Positions 52,525-60,399 of a stretch of DNA of 64,000 nucleotides are shown one piece after another (position 1 is the first letter of the stretch; every line of letters starts with the position of its first letter). The stretch spans positions 1-64,000 of the forward strand of contig NZ_JAMTDQ010000071.1 in the NCBI RefSeq assembly GCF_023806635.1, in the 5' to 3' direction. A program made the position numbers and the translations under genes. Below the pieces are notes generated by a model. It did not search any database. It was not told the origin of the DNA and saw only the letters and a list, made by a program, of their open reading frames with translations. Source of the stretch: Accumulibacter sp. Lineage in GTDB: Bacteria; Pseudomonadota; Gammaproteobacteria; Burkholderiales; Rhodocyclaceae.

Positions 52525-52545
52525 CCGGTTTCGCGCAAACGACGA

Positions 52546-53727
52546 TCAGGCGCGTTCGAAGATCACCGCAATGCCCTGCCCGCCACCGATGCACATGGTG
52601 ACCAGCGCATAGCGGCCGCCGGTGCGCTGCAGCTCGTGGATCGCCTTGGTGGCGATGAAGGCGCCCGAACAACCGACCGGATGGCCCAGCGCGATCGCGC
52701 CGCCGTTCGGATTGGTCTTCACCGGGTCGAGGCCCAGCCCCTTGTTGACCGCGATCGCCTGCGCCGCGAAGGCCTCGTTGGCTTCGATGACGTCCATCTG
52801 GTCCAGCGACAGGCCCGCCTTCTTGAGGGCCAGCCTGGTCGCCGGAATCGGCCCCTCACCCATGATGTCGTTCGGCACACCGGCGACCGCATACGAGACC
52901 AGCCGCGCGAGCGGCTTTTGGCCGGCACTGGCGGCAACATCCGCCGCCGCCAGGACGAGGAAGGCGGCCCCATCATTGATTCCGGAGGCATTGCCAGCAG
53001 TGACCGTGCCATCCTTGGCGAAGGCCGGCTTCATCTTGGCCAGCGTCTCGACGGTCGTGCCGGCCTTGACATGCTCGTCGGTGTCGAACACGACATCGCC
53101 CTTGCGTGTCTTGAGGACGATTGGCACGATCTGCGACTTGAAGCGCCCCTCGGCAATGGCGGCGGCGGCGCGGCGCTGCGACTCGACGGCGAAGGCGTCC
53201 TGCTCCTCGCGGCTGATGTTCCACTTCTTCGCCAGGTTCTCGGCGGTGACACCCATGTGGCCGACACCAAAGGGATCGGTCAGCGTCGCCACCATCATGT
53301 CGATCGCCTTGCTGTCGCCCATGCGGGCGCCGGTGCGCATCGCCGGCAGCATGTAGGAGCCACGCGACATCACTTCGACGCCACCACCGATACCGTAGTC
53401 GGCGTCGCCCAGCATGATGTTCTGGGCCGTCGTCACCACGCCCTGCAAGCCCGAGGCGCAGAGGCGGTTGACCGCCATCGCCACCGAGTCCATCGCCAGA
53501 CCGGCCTGGATCGAGGCGACGCGGGCGACGTAAGCGAAGCGCGAGTCGGTCGGAATGCAGTTGCCGACCGTGACATAGCTGATCTGCTGCGCATCGACAC
53601 CTGAACGGGCGATCGACTCCTTCATCACGGTACCCGCCAGCTCATGCGGCTCCATGTTGGCGAGTGAACCACCGAAGGTGCCAATGGCTGAACGGACCGC
53701 GCTCAATACGACGACTTCTCTAGTCAT
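52546..53727 (-). CDS. bktB: Acetyl-CoA acetyltransferase / beta-ketothiolase, BktB-type
   Basis: 393 aa thiolase. It starts MTREVVVLSAVRSAIGTFGG, close to BktB of Cupriavidus. The nucleophilic Cys is in NRLCASGLQG (near 90), with GHPVGCSGA and the C-terminal CIGGGQGIAVIF Cys/Gly block. It condenses acyl-CoA units for polyhydroxyalkanoate synthesis or degrades beta-ketoacyl-CoA. AGGAG lies upstream of the ATG. Monocistronic, with a terminator right after. Confidence 0.93.
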   Translation of the reverse strand: MTREVVVLSAVRSAIGTFGGSLANMEPHELAGTVMKESIARSGVDAQQISYVTVGNCIPTDSRFAYVARVASIQAGLAMDSVAMAVNRLCASGLQGVVTTAQNIMLGDADYGIGGGVEVMSRGSYMLPAMRTGARMGDSKAIDMMVATLTDPFGVGHMGVTAENLAKKWNISREEQDAFAVESQRRAAAAIAEGRFKSQIVPIVLKTRKGDVVFDTDEHVKAGTTVETLAKMKPAFAKDGTVTAGNASGINDGAAFLVLAAADVAASAGQKPLARLVSYAVAGVPNDIMGEGPIPATRLALKKAGLSLDQMDVIEANEAFAAQAIAVNKGLGLDPVKTNPNGGAIALGHPVGCSGAFIATKAIHELQRTGGRYALVTMCIGGGQGIAVIFERA

Positions 53728-54125
53728 GAAGAAACTCCTGTTAATGTTCGATCAACCCCTACCGTAGCGGCAAGGCCCACCAGCAACAACGGCAGCAAGC
53801 ATAGCAGCAAATCGCGCCAAACCTGAGCCCTGGCGCATTTCATGAAATCCGCATGGGCCTCGTCGGCGCTGCCGGTCGCCGGCCCTTCGTGGCCGACCGA
53901 CGCTCGCGCAGCGGTCGCCATGGCGCGCGGAGCGACGCGGCAAGCGGGGGACGCAGGCTGATCGGGAATTCCCATTCGGCGCCACAGCCGGCGGCGGCGT
54001 CTGCCGGCGCCACGCGGACGCGGACGCGGAACATGAACCCGTTGCACGGGACTGTTGCACGGGACTTGCGGAACGCCGTCACTTCACGCAACATCTCGCT
54101 GCCGTGTCAGGAAGATCGCTCCACA
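53728..54125. other. Divergent intergenic region with a 13-bp tandem repeat
   Basis: 398 nt between bktB and the small plus-strand gene. GTTGCACGGGACT occurs twice back to back at 54041-54066. No gene is seen; both promoters must lie here. Confidence 0.55.
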
Positions 54126-54611
54126 ATGAAACTGTCGTCAGTCTTTTACAAAGCGCCGAAGGGCCTCGATGAGATCTCCACGCGGGCTCACCACTTGCCG
54201 TCGCGCATGCGGGCCATGTTGATCCTGGTCGATGGCCACCGCACCGGCAGTGAGCTGGTTGCCCTCAGCAGTTCGGTCAGCGAAGGCAGGAAGCAACTGT
54301 CGGCCCTGCTCGCCGGCGGCTTCGTCCAGACGCATCCGCCGGCTCGCCGCAGCGTCGCGGCAGGAAGTGCCCACGGCACCGCGAGCGCAGCGGCTGACGA
54401 CGACATCAGCCTGGCGCGCAGCTACGCCGCCCGCAGCCTGCGCGAGCTGCTGGGCGATCAGGCAGCAAGTCTGGTTGCCGAGATCGAACAGGTCCGGACG
54501 CGTGAAGAGCTGCAGCAGAATCTCGGCCGCCTGCGGGCCGCGCTGCGGGCGGCGCCGGATCAGACGCGCGCCAGGCAGTTGCTCGACCAGATCGAGATGG
54601 TCCTCGATTGA
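54126..54611 (+). CDS. Hypothetical protein
   Basis: 161 aa. The N-terminal half (MKLSSVFYKAPKGLDEIS, MRAMLILVDGHRTGSELV) has a winged-helix-like pattern. An Ala-rich linker leads to a helical C-terminus (AARSLRELLGDQAASLVAEIEQ). No signal peptide. GGAAG precedes the ATG. I do not recognise the family; a DNA-binding or adaptor role is conceivable only. Confidence 0.75.
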   Translation: MKLSSVFYKAPKGLDEISTRAHHLPSRMRAMLILVDGHRTGSELVALSSSVSEGRKQLSALLAGGFVQTHPPARRSVAAGSAHGTASAAADDDISLARSYAARSLRELLGDQAASLVAEIEQVRTREELQQNLGRLRAALRAAPDQTRARQLLDQIEMVLD

Positions 54612-54677
54612 CCGTTGCCTGCGCCGACCGGCGGCGACAGGCGCGATGGCGGCCGATTGCTCCGGCGCAACGAATTG

Positions 54678-55268
54678 CTAAGGCTCGCCGTCAGCCAGCG
54701 CGCGGTACAGCGACATGATGATGCCCGCCGTCGCGCCCCAGATGAAGCGACCGCGATAGGGCATCGCGTAGTAATGCCGCAGCCGGCCACGGTAATGCAG
54801 TGAATGCCGCTGGTGGTTGACGGGGTCGAGCAGGAAGGAGAGCGGCACCTCGAACACTTCTGCCACCTCGTAGGCGTCGAGCTGCAGCTCGAACGGGGGG
54901 GTCACCATGGCGACGACCGGGGTGACGCGAAAGCCGGTACTGGTCAGGTACTCGGGCAGATAGCCGGCGACATCGACATGTGCCGCTCCCAGGCCGATCT
55001 CCTCGGCTGCCTCGCGCAGGGCGGTATGTACCGGCGACGGGTCGGACGACTCGCAACGGCCGCCCGGGAAGCTGATCTGTCCCGGGTGATCCTTCAGGTG
55101 GGCAGTCCGCTGCGTCAAGAGCACTGTCGGCTCTTCATTGCGCTGGACGATCGGAAACAGCACAGCGGCGGGCATCAACTCCTCGTCGCCGACGCCGTCC
55201 TCGAGGACGATTCGCGTCGCGCACGGCAGCGCATGCAGGACCTGCCGCACGCGATCAAGGTCGACCAT
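54678..55268 (-). CDS. Nudix hydrolase, CoA pyrophosphatase-like
   Basis: 196 aa. The Nudix box SFPGGRCESSD...TALREAAEEIGL is intact. The LLTQRTAHLKDHPGQISFPG stretch just before it identifies the CoA/short-chain acyl-CoA pyrophosphatase (NudL/PCD1) type. It would cleave CoA to 4'-phosphopantetheine and 3',5'-ADP. Start taken as ATG at 55268; an in-frame GTG near 55325 overlapping the upstream gene is an alternative. Last of three co-directional genes. Confidence 0.9.
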   Translation of the reverse strand: MVDLDRVRQVLHALPCATRIVLEDGVGDEELMPAAVLFPIVQRNEEPTVLLTQRTAHLKDHPGQISFPGGRCESSDPSPVHTALREAAEEIGLGAAHVDVAGYLPEYLTSTGFRVTPVVAMVTPPFELQLDAYEVAEVFEVPLSFLLDPVNHQRHSLHYRGRLRHYYAMPYRGRFIWGATAGIIMSLYRALADGEP

Positions 55269-55302
55269 CCGGCGCTCGGGCGGTGGCGAAGCCAGCGCCT
55301 GG

Positions 55303-55563
55303 TCAGCCGGTGACTGCGCATTCACCGTCGATCCTCGCATGCGCCACGGCCAGCGCGTCGCGCAGGCTCTCGTCGGACAGTGCGTTGATCGCACTGGCAG
55401 CCAGATCGGCCGCGCGGACCGAAGCCGACGGCAGATCCCGGCTGTCGAGAGAGGCGATCAGCGCCGCCGTCGCACCGACGACCTGCAGCAGTGCCTGGCG
55501 CTCGCGCATCAGGATCTCGATCTCCTGCCCAAGCAGGCTGGCCGTACCATCGCGACGACGCAT
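55303..55563 (-). CDS. Small helical hypothetical protein
   Basis: 86 aa, predicted mostly helical (LGQEIEILMRERQALLQVV). AGGAAAGG lies upstream of the ATG. It starts 12 nt after the retropepsin-like gene and ends near the Nudix start, so the three form an operon. Family unknown. Confidence 0.7.
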   Translation of the reverse strand: MRRRDGTASLLGQEIEILMRERQALLQVVGATAALIASLDSRDLPSASVRAADLAASAINALSDESLRDALAVAHARIDGECAVTG

Positions 55564-55575
55564 GTCAAGCCTTTC

Positions 55576-56253
55576 CTAGAAGCGCTTCCTGAGGGTCATC
55601 GACTGACCGTCGCGCTGCATCTCCATACGGTTGAGGAAACTCATGCCGAGCAGAGCCAGCGGCATGTCGTGTTGGTGAACCAGTGCGTCGACATTGTTGA
55701 CGGTGATGTCGCCGACCCGCACGCTGTCGAGCTTGACGCGCACGACCCGCGCGACGCCGTTCGCCGTCATGACAAACTCCGGCACGCCCTTGCTGGTATC
55801 GATGCCGATCCGCCGCGCGTCCCCGGCCCCCAGCCCGACCATCGTCGCGCCGGTGTCGACCATGAAGCGGACGGTCGTCCCGTTGATGCTGCCGGTGCTG
55901 AGGAAGTGGCCCTGCGCATCGGCCGTCAGCGTCGCCCGGGCGCCAGCCGCGGGTGCTGCCGGCGCGGCTACGTTCTCGCCGACGCGCAGCCTGCGCCTGC
56001 GGCCATCGGACTCGATCGTCGCCGTCTCGCCATCGACCGCCAGTACCGCCACACCCTCGGCCGTCGTGCTGCCGACAGCAACGATCCTTGGCGCGCCGCC
56101 GTTGATCGTCAGCAGCGCCTTGCCGGGGAAGACGCCTGCCAGACCGACATCGGCGGCCTGCGCCGCGGCGGCGAACAGGCAGAAAGCCGACAGCAGCACA
56201 CGCCGCCCGATACCCCGAGCGATCCTCGCGAAAAATCCCTGAACGTCGTGCAC
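55576..56253 (-). CDS. Retropepsin-like aspartic protease (TIGR02281 type), exported
   Basis: 225 aa. N-terminal signal/anchor (RRVLLSAFCLFAAAAQA), then a clan AA domain with the catalytic FMVDTGATMVG at 130-140 and the family end LLGMSFLNRMEMQRDG. Only one DTG is present, so it would work as a dimer. I chose the GTG at 56253 because GAAGGAGG lies just upstream; longer starts lack one. Periplasmic or membrane-facing role, substrate unknown. Confidence 0.85.
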   Translation of the reverse strand: MHDVQGFFARIARGIGRRVLLSAFCLFAAAAQAADVGLAGVFPGKALLTINGGAPRIVAVGSTTAEGVAVLAVDGETATIESDGRRRRLRVGENVAAPAAPAAGARATLTADAQGHFLSTGSINGTTVRFMVDTGATMVGLGAGDARRIGIDTSKGVPEFVMTANGVARVVRVKLDSVRVGDITVNNVDALVHQHDMPLALLGMSFLNRMEMQRDGQSMTLRKRF

Positions 56254-56379
56254 GCATCCTCCTTCGTCCGCCTGGCCCCTGCATTTGGCCATCGCCAGGC
56301 GGCCGCGCCAAGGCATTTTGCCACATTCGGCAACCGCCGCCGGTCGGCCCGACCTCGTCGTCGCGCCAGCGTGCGGCGA

Positions 56380-56823
56380 TCAGCGATAGACGAGAACCGG
56401 GATCTTCGAATGCGTCAGAACCTTGTTTGTCTCGCTGCCGAGGAGCAGCGCAGTGAAGCCACGGCGTCCATGCGATGCCATGAAGATCAGGTCGCAGCCG
56501 GACCCGGTTGCCGCGTCGATGATCGCCTGATAGGGAATGTCACTGGTCATCGACAACCTGTCGACCGGAACGCCGGCGCTCTCGCAGAGTCCGGCAACGA
56601 AATCCAGCGTCTCGGTTGCCTGCCGCTCGGCGAGCTCGGCAAACTTCTCGGGCGTCGTCGGATCGATCAGGGCGCCTTCGCCGTAGTAGCTGACCGGATA
56701 CTCCGGCTTGGCGTAGAAGGCGGTGATGCGAGCACCGGCTTCCCTGGCGAAGGAGACCGCGCGTCGGGCAGTCTCCCTGGAGAGTTCGGAGCCGTCCGTC
56801 GGAACGAGGATGTGTTTGAACAT
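56380..56823 (-). CDS. Universal stress protein, UspA family
   Basis: 147 aa. It begins MFKHILVPTDGSELS and has the ATP-binding end motif SHGRRGFTALLLGSETNKVL. Usp proteins respond to starvation and low oxygen. An FNR box centred 41.5 nt before the predicted start and a TATATT -10 mark it as FNR-activated. Confidence 0.95.
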   Translation of the reverse strand: MFKHILVPTDGSELSRETARRAVSFAREAGARITAFYAKPEYPVSYYGEGALIDPTTPEKFAELAERQATETLDFVAGLCESAGVPVDRLSMTSDIPYQAIIDAATGSGCDLIFMASHGRRGFTALLLGSETNKVLTHSKIPVLVYR

Positions 56824-56851
56824 GGCGCCACCTCCACTGTTGAGTGATCAG

Positions 56852-56893
56852 AATATAGGGGGGAACAGCAGCACCGATCTTGATCGAGATCAA
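56852..56893 (-). promoter_or_regulatory. Class II FNR promoter of uspA
   Basis: Perfect FNR box TTGATCGAGATCAA at 56880-56893, and -10 TATATT at 56857-56852 on the minus strand. The box centre is exactly -41.5 from the predicted start at 56845, the class II FNR geometry. Leader of ~22 nt to the ATG. Confidence 0.88.
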
Positions 56894-57054
56894 GCTGCAG
56901 GGCAAGCCGCGGCGTCCCGCACCGGCTCCAGCGCGACAGGAATGGCTGCGACATTTTGTCCTCTCGACGGCGGCTGCGGGCGCCGGCATCATCGTTCGCA
57001 GGTTGCCGACGGCAGTTGGCCCTTCGCCGCCGCCGATACGCTCCTGCGATTTCC

Positions 57055-57096
57055 TTGACCCTGATCAACAGCGCCGCCGTCCGCTGGCAGGACAAT
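57055..57096 (+). promoter_or_regulatory. Class II FNR promoter of the hemerythrin operon
   Basis: FNR box TTGACCCTGATCAA (57055-57068; one mismatch to TTGAT-N4-ATCAA) and GACAAT -10 at 57091-57096. The box centre is at -41.5 from a start at 57103; the ATG at 57125 follows. Confidence 0.82.
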
Positions 57097-57124
57097 CCGG
57101 CCAGCGCTTCCACCGAGGTTACCC

Positions 57125-57586
57125 ATGCAGACGATCACCGCTTACCTGTCCGCCGATCATCGAGCCTGCGACGAACTGCTCGCCGTCGTCGAGCACGCAC
57201 TGGCCGACGGCCGATGGGAGCCCGCGCAAGCCGCCTTCGAGCGCTTCCGCGATGGCATGCTGCACCACTTCAGTGCCGAGGAGTCGGTGCTCTTCCCGCT
57301 CTTCGAACAGAGCACCGGCATCCACCGCGGGCCGACGCAGGTGATGCGCGCCGAGCACCTGCAGATGCGGCAACTGCTGGCCGCGGCGGCAGCGGCGCTG
57401 GCGGCTCGGGATGCGGATGACTACTCCGGCAACGCCGAGACCCTGCTGATCATGATGCAGCAGCACAACGTCAAGGAAGAGAACGTCCTCTATCCGATGT
57501 GCGACCAGCATCTGGCAGCGCAGTTGCCGCCGCTGCTGGCAGCGCTGCAGCAGGAAATCACCGCCGACCGCGAGCTTGCGCCATGA
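57125..57586 (+). CDS. Hemerythrin HHE domain protein
   Basis: 153 aa. The di-iron ligands are visible in SADHRACDE, MLHHFSAEESVLFPLFE, RAEHLQM and QQHNVKEENVLYPM. Such proteins bind O2 or NO, or repair iron-sulfur clusters. First of a tight four-gene unit (hemerythrin, DUF2249, NnrS-like, SirB2-like) under an FNR box, implying a low-oxygen or nitrosative role. Confidence 0.9.
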   Translation: MQTITAYLSADHRACDELLAVVEHALADGRWEPAQAAFERFRDGMLHHFSAEESVLFPLFEQSTGIHRGPTQVMRAEHLQMRQLLAAAAAALAARDADDYSGNAETLLIMMQQHNVKEENVLYPMCDQHLAAQLPPLLAALQQEITADRELAP

Positions 57587-57819
57587 CCCGTCGTCGCGCC
57601 GACATCGTCATCGACGCCCGCGGCCTCGAGCCTCCGGAGCCGATGCTGCGCACGATGGAGGCGCTCGATCATCTCGAGCCGAATCGCAAGCTGCTGGTGG
57701 TGTTGCCGCGTGAGCCCTTCCCGCTCTACCGGGCGCTCGAGATCAACGGTTTCTCCTGGCAGACCGAGCACCAGGCCGACGGCACGGTGACGGTCCTGAT
57801 CGAGCACCGCCGGCAGTAA
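57583..57819 (+). CDS. DUF2249 domain protein
   Basis: 78 aa. IVIDARGLEPPEPMLRTMEAL and VLPREPFPLYRALEINGF are typical of DUF2249, a TusA-like fold often found with hemerythrin and denitrification genes. The ATG overlaps the hemerythrin stop; the stop abuts the next gene. Function unknown. Confidence 0.88.
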   Translation: MTRRRADIVIDARGLEPPEPMLRTMEALDHLEPNRKLLVVLPREPFPLYRALEINGFSWQTEHQADGTVTVLIEHRRQ

Positions 57820-59135
57820 TGCAGGCGCTTCTCAGCTTCGACCAGGCACCACCGATCGCGGCGCCTTTCCGCTTCTTCCTGACGGCACCGGTCTTCGCCC
57901 TGCTCGCCGGCCTGCTCATGCTGGCCAGCGGTCCGCAACTCTTCGCCTCGCGCTGGACGCCGGCAGCGCTGGCGCTGACGCACCTGATCACCGTCGGTTT
58001 CATGTTGCAGGTGATGCTCGGTGCGCTGCTACAGATTCTGCCGGTGGTCGCCGGCGCTAACATCGCCCACCCGCTGCGCGTCGCGACCTGGGTACACGCC
58101 CTGCTGGTTCCCGGGACGCTGTTGCTGGCGGCCGGCCTGCTGGCCTCCGATCCGCTGACTCTGCGCCTGGCGGCAATGGTGCTCGCCCTCGGCGTCACGC
58201 TCTTCCTCGTCGCGGCCGGCCACGCGCTTTGCGGCGTGCCATCCGGCAACCCGACGATCCTGGGCCTCAAGCTGGCGTTGCTCGGCCTCGGCGTCAGCAG
58301 CGGGCTCGGCGTCATCCTGGCGCTGGCGCTCGACGGATCATCCGAACTGCCGGTCCTGCAACTGACGGGCGTCCACCTCGCCTGGGGCCTGGTCGGCTGG
58401 AGCACCATTCTGCTGGCAGCCGTCGCCCTGGTCGTGGTGCCGATGTTCCAGCTGACGCCGGCCTACCCGCAGTGGTTTGCGCGCCGCTTCTTCTGGTCGT
58501 TGCTCGTCGTTCTCGCCGGCTGGAGCATCGCCAGCCTCGGCGGCTGGCATTGGCCGGCAACGCTTCTGGCGAACGGCATGCTGGCGCTGCTGGCCGCATT
58601 CGCCGCCCTGACCCTGCACCTGCAGCGACAAAGCAAACGTGCCCGTTTCGACGCCACGCAGCACTACTGGCGCCTGGCGATGGTTTCGGCGCTGACCGCC
58701 TGCGCGCTCTCGCTCGTTTCCGTCCTCCTGCCGGAAACTGCCGCCGGTCGATCGTTGCCGCTGCTCTGGGGTGTTCTCGTGCTCCATGGCAGCCTGATTT
58801 CGGTCATCAGCGGCATGCTCTACAAGATCGTTCCCTTTCTCGTCTGGCTGCATCTGCAGAACGCCGGCGGCGGTCGCATCCTGGCGCCGAACATGCAGCA
58901 GGTGATCGACAGGCGGCAGATCGATCGCCAGTTCCATGCCCACCTCGCTGCCTTCGCGCTGCTGTTGGCAGCAGCGGTGCAGCCCGAATGGTTCACCTAT
59001 CCGGCGGCAACCGGGGTGCTCCTCACCAGCGGCTGGCTGCTGCGCAACCTGCTGGCGGCGACGGCCTTCTACCGCCAGCATCGGCAGCGCATCGCCAGCC
59101 TGGCTCGCGCGACGCCTGTGCAGCGCCCCGGGTGA
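57819..59135 (+). CDS. Polytopic membrane protein, NnrS/haem-copper oxidase-like
   Basis: 438 aa, about 12 membrane segments. Conserved-looking histidines lie in ALTHLITVGFMLQVM, TGVHLAWGLVG and LWGVLVLHGSLIS. It resembles NnrS-type or haem-copper subunit I-like proteins of denitrifiers. The assignment is tentative. One-base overlap with the DUF2249 stop; TGATG overlap with the SirB2-like gene. Confidence 0.75.
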   Translation: MQALLSFDQAPPIAAPFRFFLTAPVFALLAGLLMLASGPQLFASRWTPAALALTHLITVGFMLQVMLGALLQILPVVAGANIAHPLRVATWVHALLVPGTLLLAAGLLASDPLTLRLAAMVLALGVTLFLVAAGHALCGVPSGNPTILGLKLALLGLGVSSGLGVILALALDGSSELPVLQLTGVHLAWGLVGWSTILLAAVALVVVPMFQLTPAYPQWFARRFFWSLLVVLAGWSIASLGGWHWPATLLANGMLALLAAFAALTLHLQRQSKRARFDATQHYWRLAMVSALTACALSLVSVLLPETAAGRSLPLLWGVLVLHGSLISVISGMLYKIVPFLVWLHLQNAGGGRILAPNMQQVIDRRQIDRQFHAHLAAFALLLAAAVQPEWFTYPAATGVLLTSGWLLRNLLAATAFYRQHRQRIASLARATPVQRPG

Positions 59136-59527
59136 TGGACTACCTGATCCTCAAGCACCTGCATGTCGGTTGCGTCGTCCTCAGCGGCGCCGGTTTCCTG
59201 CTGCGCGGCCTGTGGATGCTGGCCGACTCGGCGTGGCTGCGGCGGCGCAGCGTGCGCATCCTGCCGCACGTCGTCGATACCGTCCTGCTCGGCAGCGCGA
59301 TCGCGATGACGGTGATCAGCCAGCAGTATCCCTTCGTCAGCGGCTGGCTGACCGCCAAGCTGGTCGGCTTGCTGCTCTACATCGGCTGCGGCACGATGGC
59401 GCTGAAACGGGCGCGCAGCAAGCCGCAACGCGCGACGTTCCTGCTCGCCGCAGTGCTCAGCTTCGCCTGGATCGTCTCGGTGGCGCTGACGCGCAACCCG
59501 CTGGGCTTCTTCGCCGCCCTCGGCTGA
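59135..59527 (+). CDS. SirB2-like membrane protein
   Basis: 130 aa, four membrane segments (LKHLHVGCVVLSGAGFLLRG, VVDTVLLGSAIAMTVIS, AKLVGLLLYIGCGTMALKRA and a last one). It matches the SirB2/invasion-gene-regulator family, which has no established mechanism. Overlaps the stop of the preceding gene (TGATG). Last of the FNR-controlled unit and convergent with fnr. Confidence 0.88.
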   Translation: MDYLILKHLHVGCVVLSGAGFLLRGLWMLADSAWLRRRSVRILPHVVDTVLLGSAIAMTVISQQYPFVSGWLTAKLVGLLLYIGCGTMALKRARSKPQRATFLLAAVLSFAWIVSVALTRNPLGFFAALG

Positions 59528-59556
59528 ACGCCGCGCGTGCTGGCCAGTGCTGTCGC

Positions 59557-60300
59557 TCAGCCGCGCTGGTGGGTCATCAGCTTGCGCAGGCCCGTGGTAT
59601 TGAGGATGCGCACCTTGCGTTGGTGCACGGCGAGCAGTCCATCTTCCTGGAAGCGCGAAAAGGCGCGGCTGACGGTTTCCAGCTTGAGGCCGAGGTAGCT
59701 GCCGATCTCGTCGCGCGACATGCGCAGGTTGAACTCGGCCGGCGAATAGCCGCGTGCCTTGAAGCGTTGCGAGAGGTTGAGGAGAAAGGCAGCCAGACGT
59801 TCCTCGGCGCGCATCGTCCCGAGCAGCATCATGACCCCATGGTCACGCACGATCTCGCGGCTCATCACCTTGTGGAAATGGTGCTGCAAGGTGTGGATCT
59901 GTCGCGAAAGCGCCTCCAGATGCGAGAACGGGATCGCGCAGACCTCGCTGTCCTCGAGGGCAATCGCATTGCAGGTGTGGATCTCGCTGCTGATGCCGTC
60001 GAGGCCGAGTAGTTCGCCGGTCATCTGGAAGCCGGTGACCTGGTCACGCCCATCCTCGATCAACACGTCGGTCTTGAAGAAACCGCTGCGCACGGCGTAG
60101 ATCGACTCGAAAGCCTGCCCGGCACGATAGAGATGATCACCCCGTTTCAGGCGCCGGCGTGTCGAGACGAGTTCGTCGAGGCGACGCAGGTCTTCCGCCG
60201 GCAGGCCGATCGGCAGGCACAACTCGCGCAGGTTGCAGTTGGAGCAGGCAGTCTTCACGACCTCGAACGTCAGTCTCGCCGTTGCAGCATCGGTGGACAT
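59557..60300 (-). CDS. fnr: FNR-type oxygen-sensing regulator (Crp/Fnr family)
   Basis: 247 aa. The [4Fe-4S] ligands fit the FNR pattern: C19, C22, C28 (ACSNCNLRELC) and a central Cys in EIHTCNAI. The HTH reads MSRDEIGSYLGLKLETVSRAFSRF. It activates anaerobic genes through TTGAT-N4-ATCAA sites, three of which lie nearby. The ATG at 60300 gives a protein aligning with E. coli FNR in length. An FNR box lies 31 nt upstream, so it may control itself. Confidence 0.95.
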   Translation of the reverse strand: MSTDAATARLTFEVVKTACSNCNLRELCLPIGLPAEDLRRLDELVSTRRRLKRGDHLYRAGQAFESIYAVRSGFFKTDVLIEDGRDQVTGFQMTGELLGLDGISSEIHTCNAIALEDSEVCAIPFSHLEALSRQIHTLQHHFHKVMSREIVRDHGVMMLLGTMRAEERLAAFLLNLSQRFKARGYSPAEFNLRMSRDEIGSYLGLKLETVSRAFSRFQEDGLLAVHQRKVRILNTTGLRKLMTHQRG

Positions 60301-60330
60301 GTCAGCCCTTCGCTTCACTGATTGCCGTGT

Positions 60331-60372
60331 TTGATCCACGTCAACCCCGGGTCCGGCGTGCCGGCCGATAAT
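60331..60372 (+). promoter_or_regulatory. Class II FNR promoter of hemN (also overlaps the fnr promoter region)
   Basis: FNR box TTGATCCACGTCAA (60331-60344; one mismatch) and GATAAT -10 at 60367-60372. The centre is -41.5 from a start at 60379; hemN ATG is at 60400. The same box lies 31 nt upstream of fnr and may autoregulate it. Confidence 0.85.
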
Positions 60373-60399
60373 CCCGCCAACCAACCTTGCACCGGGACG

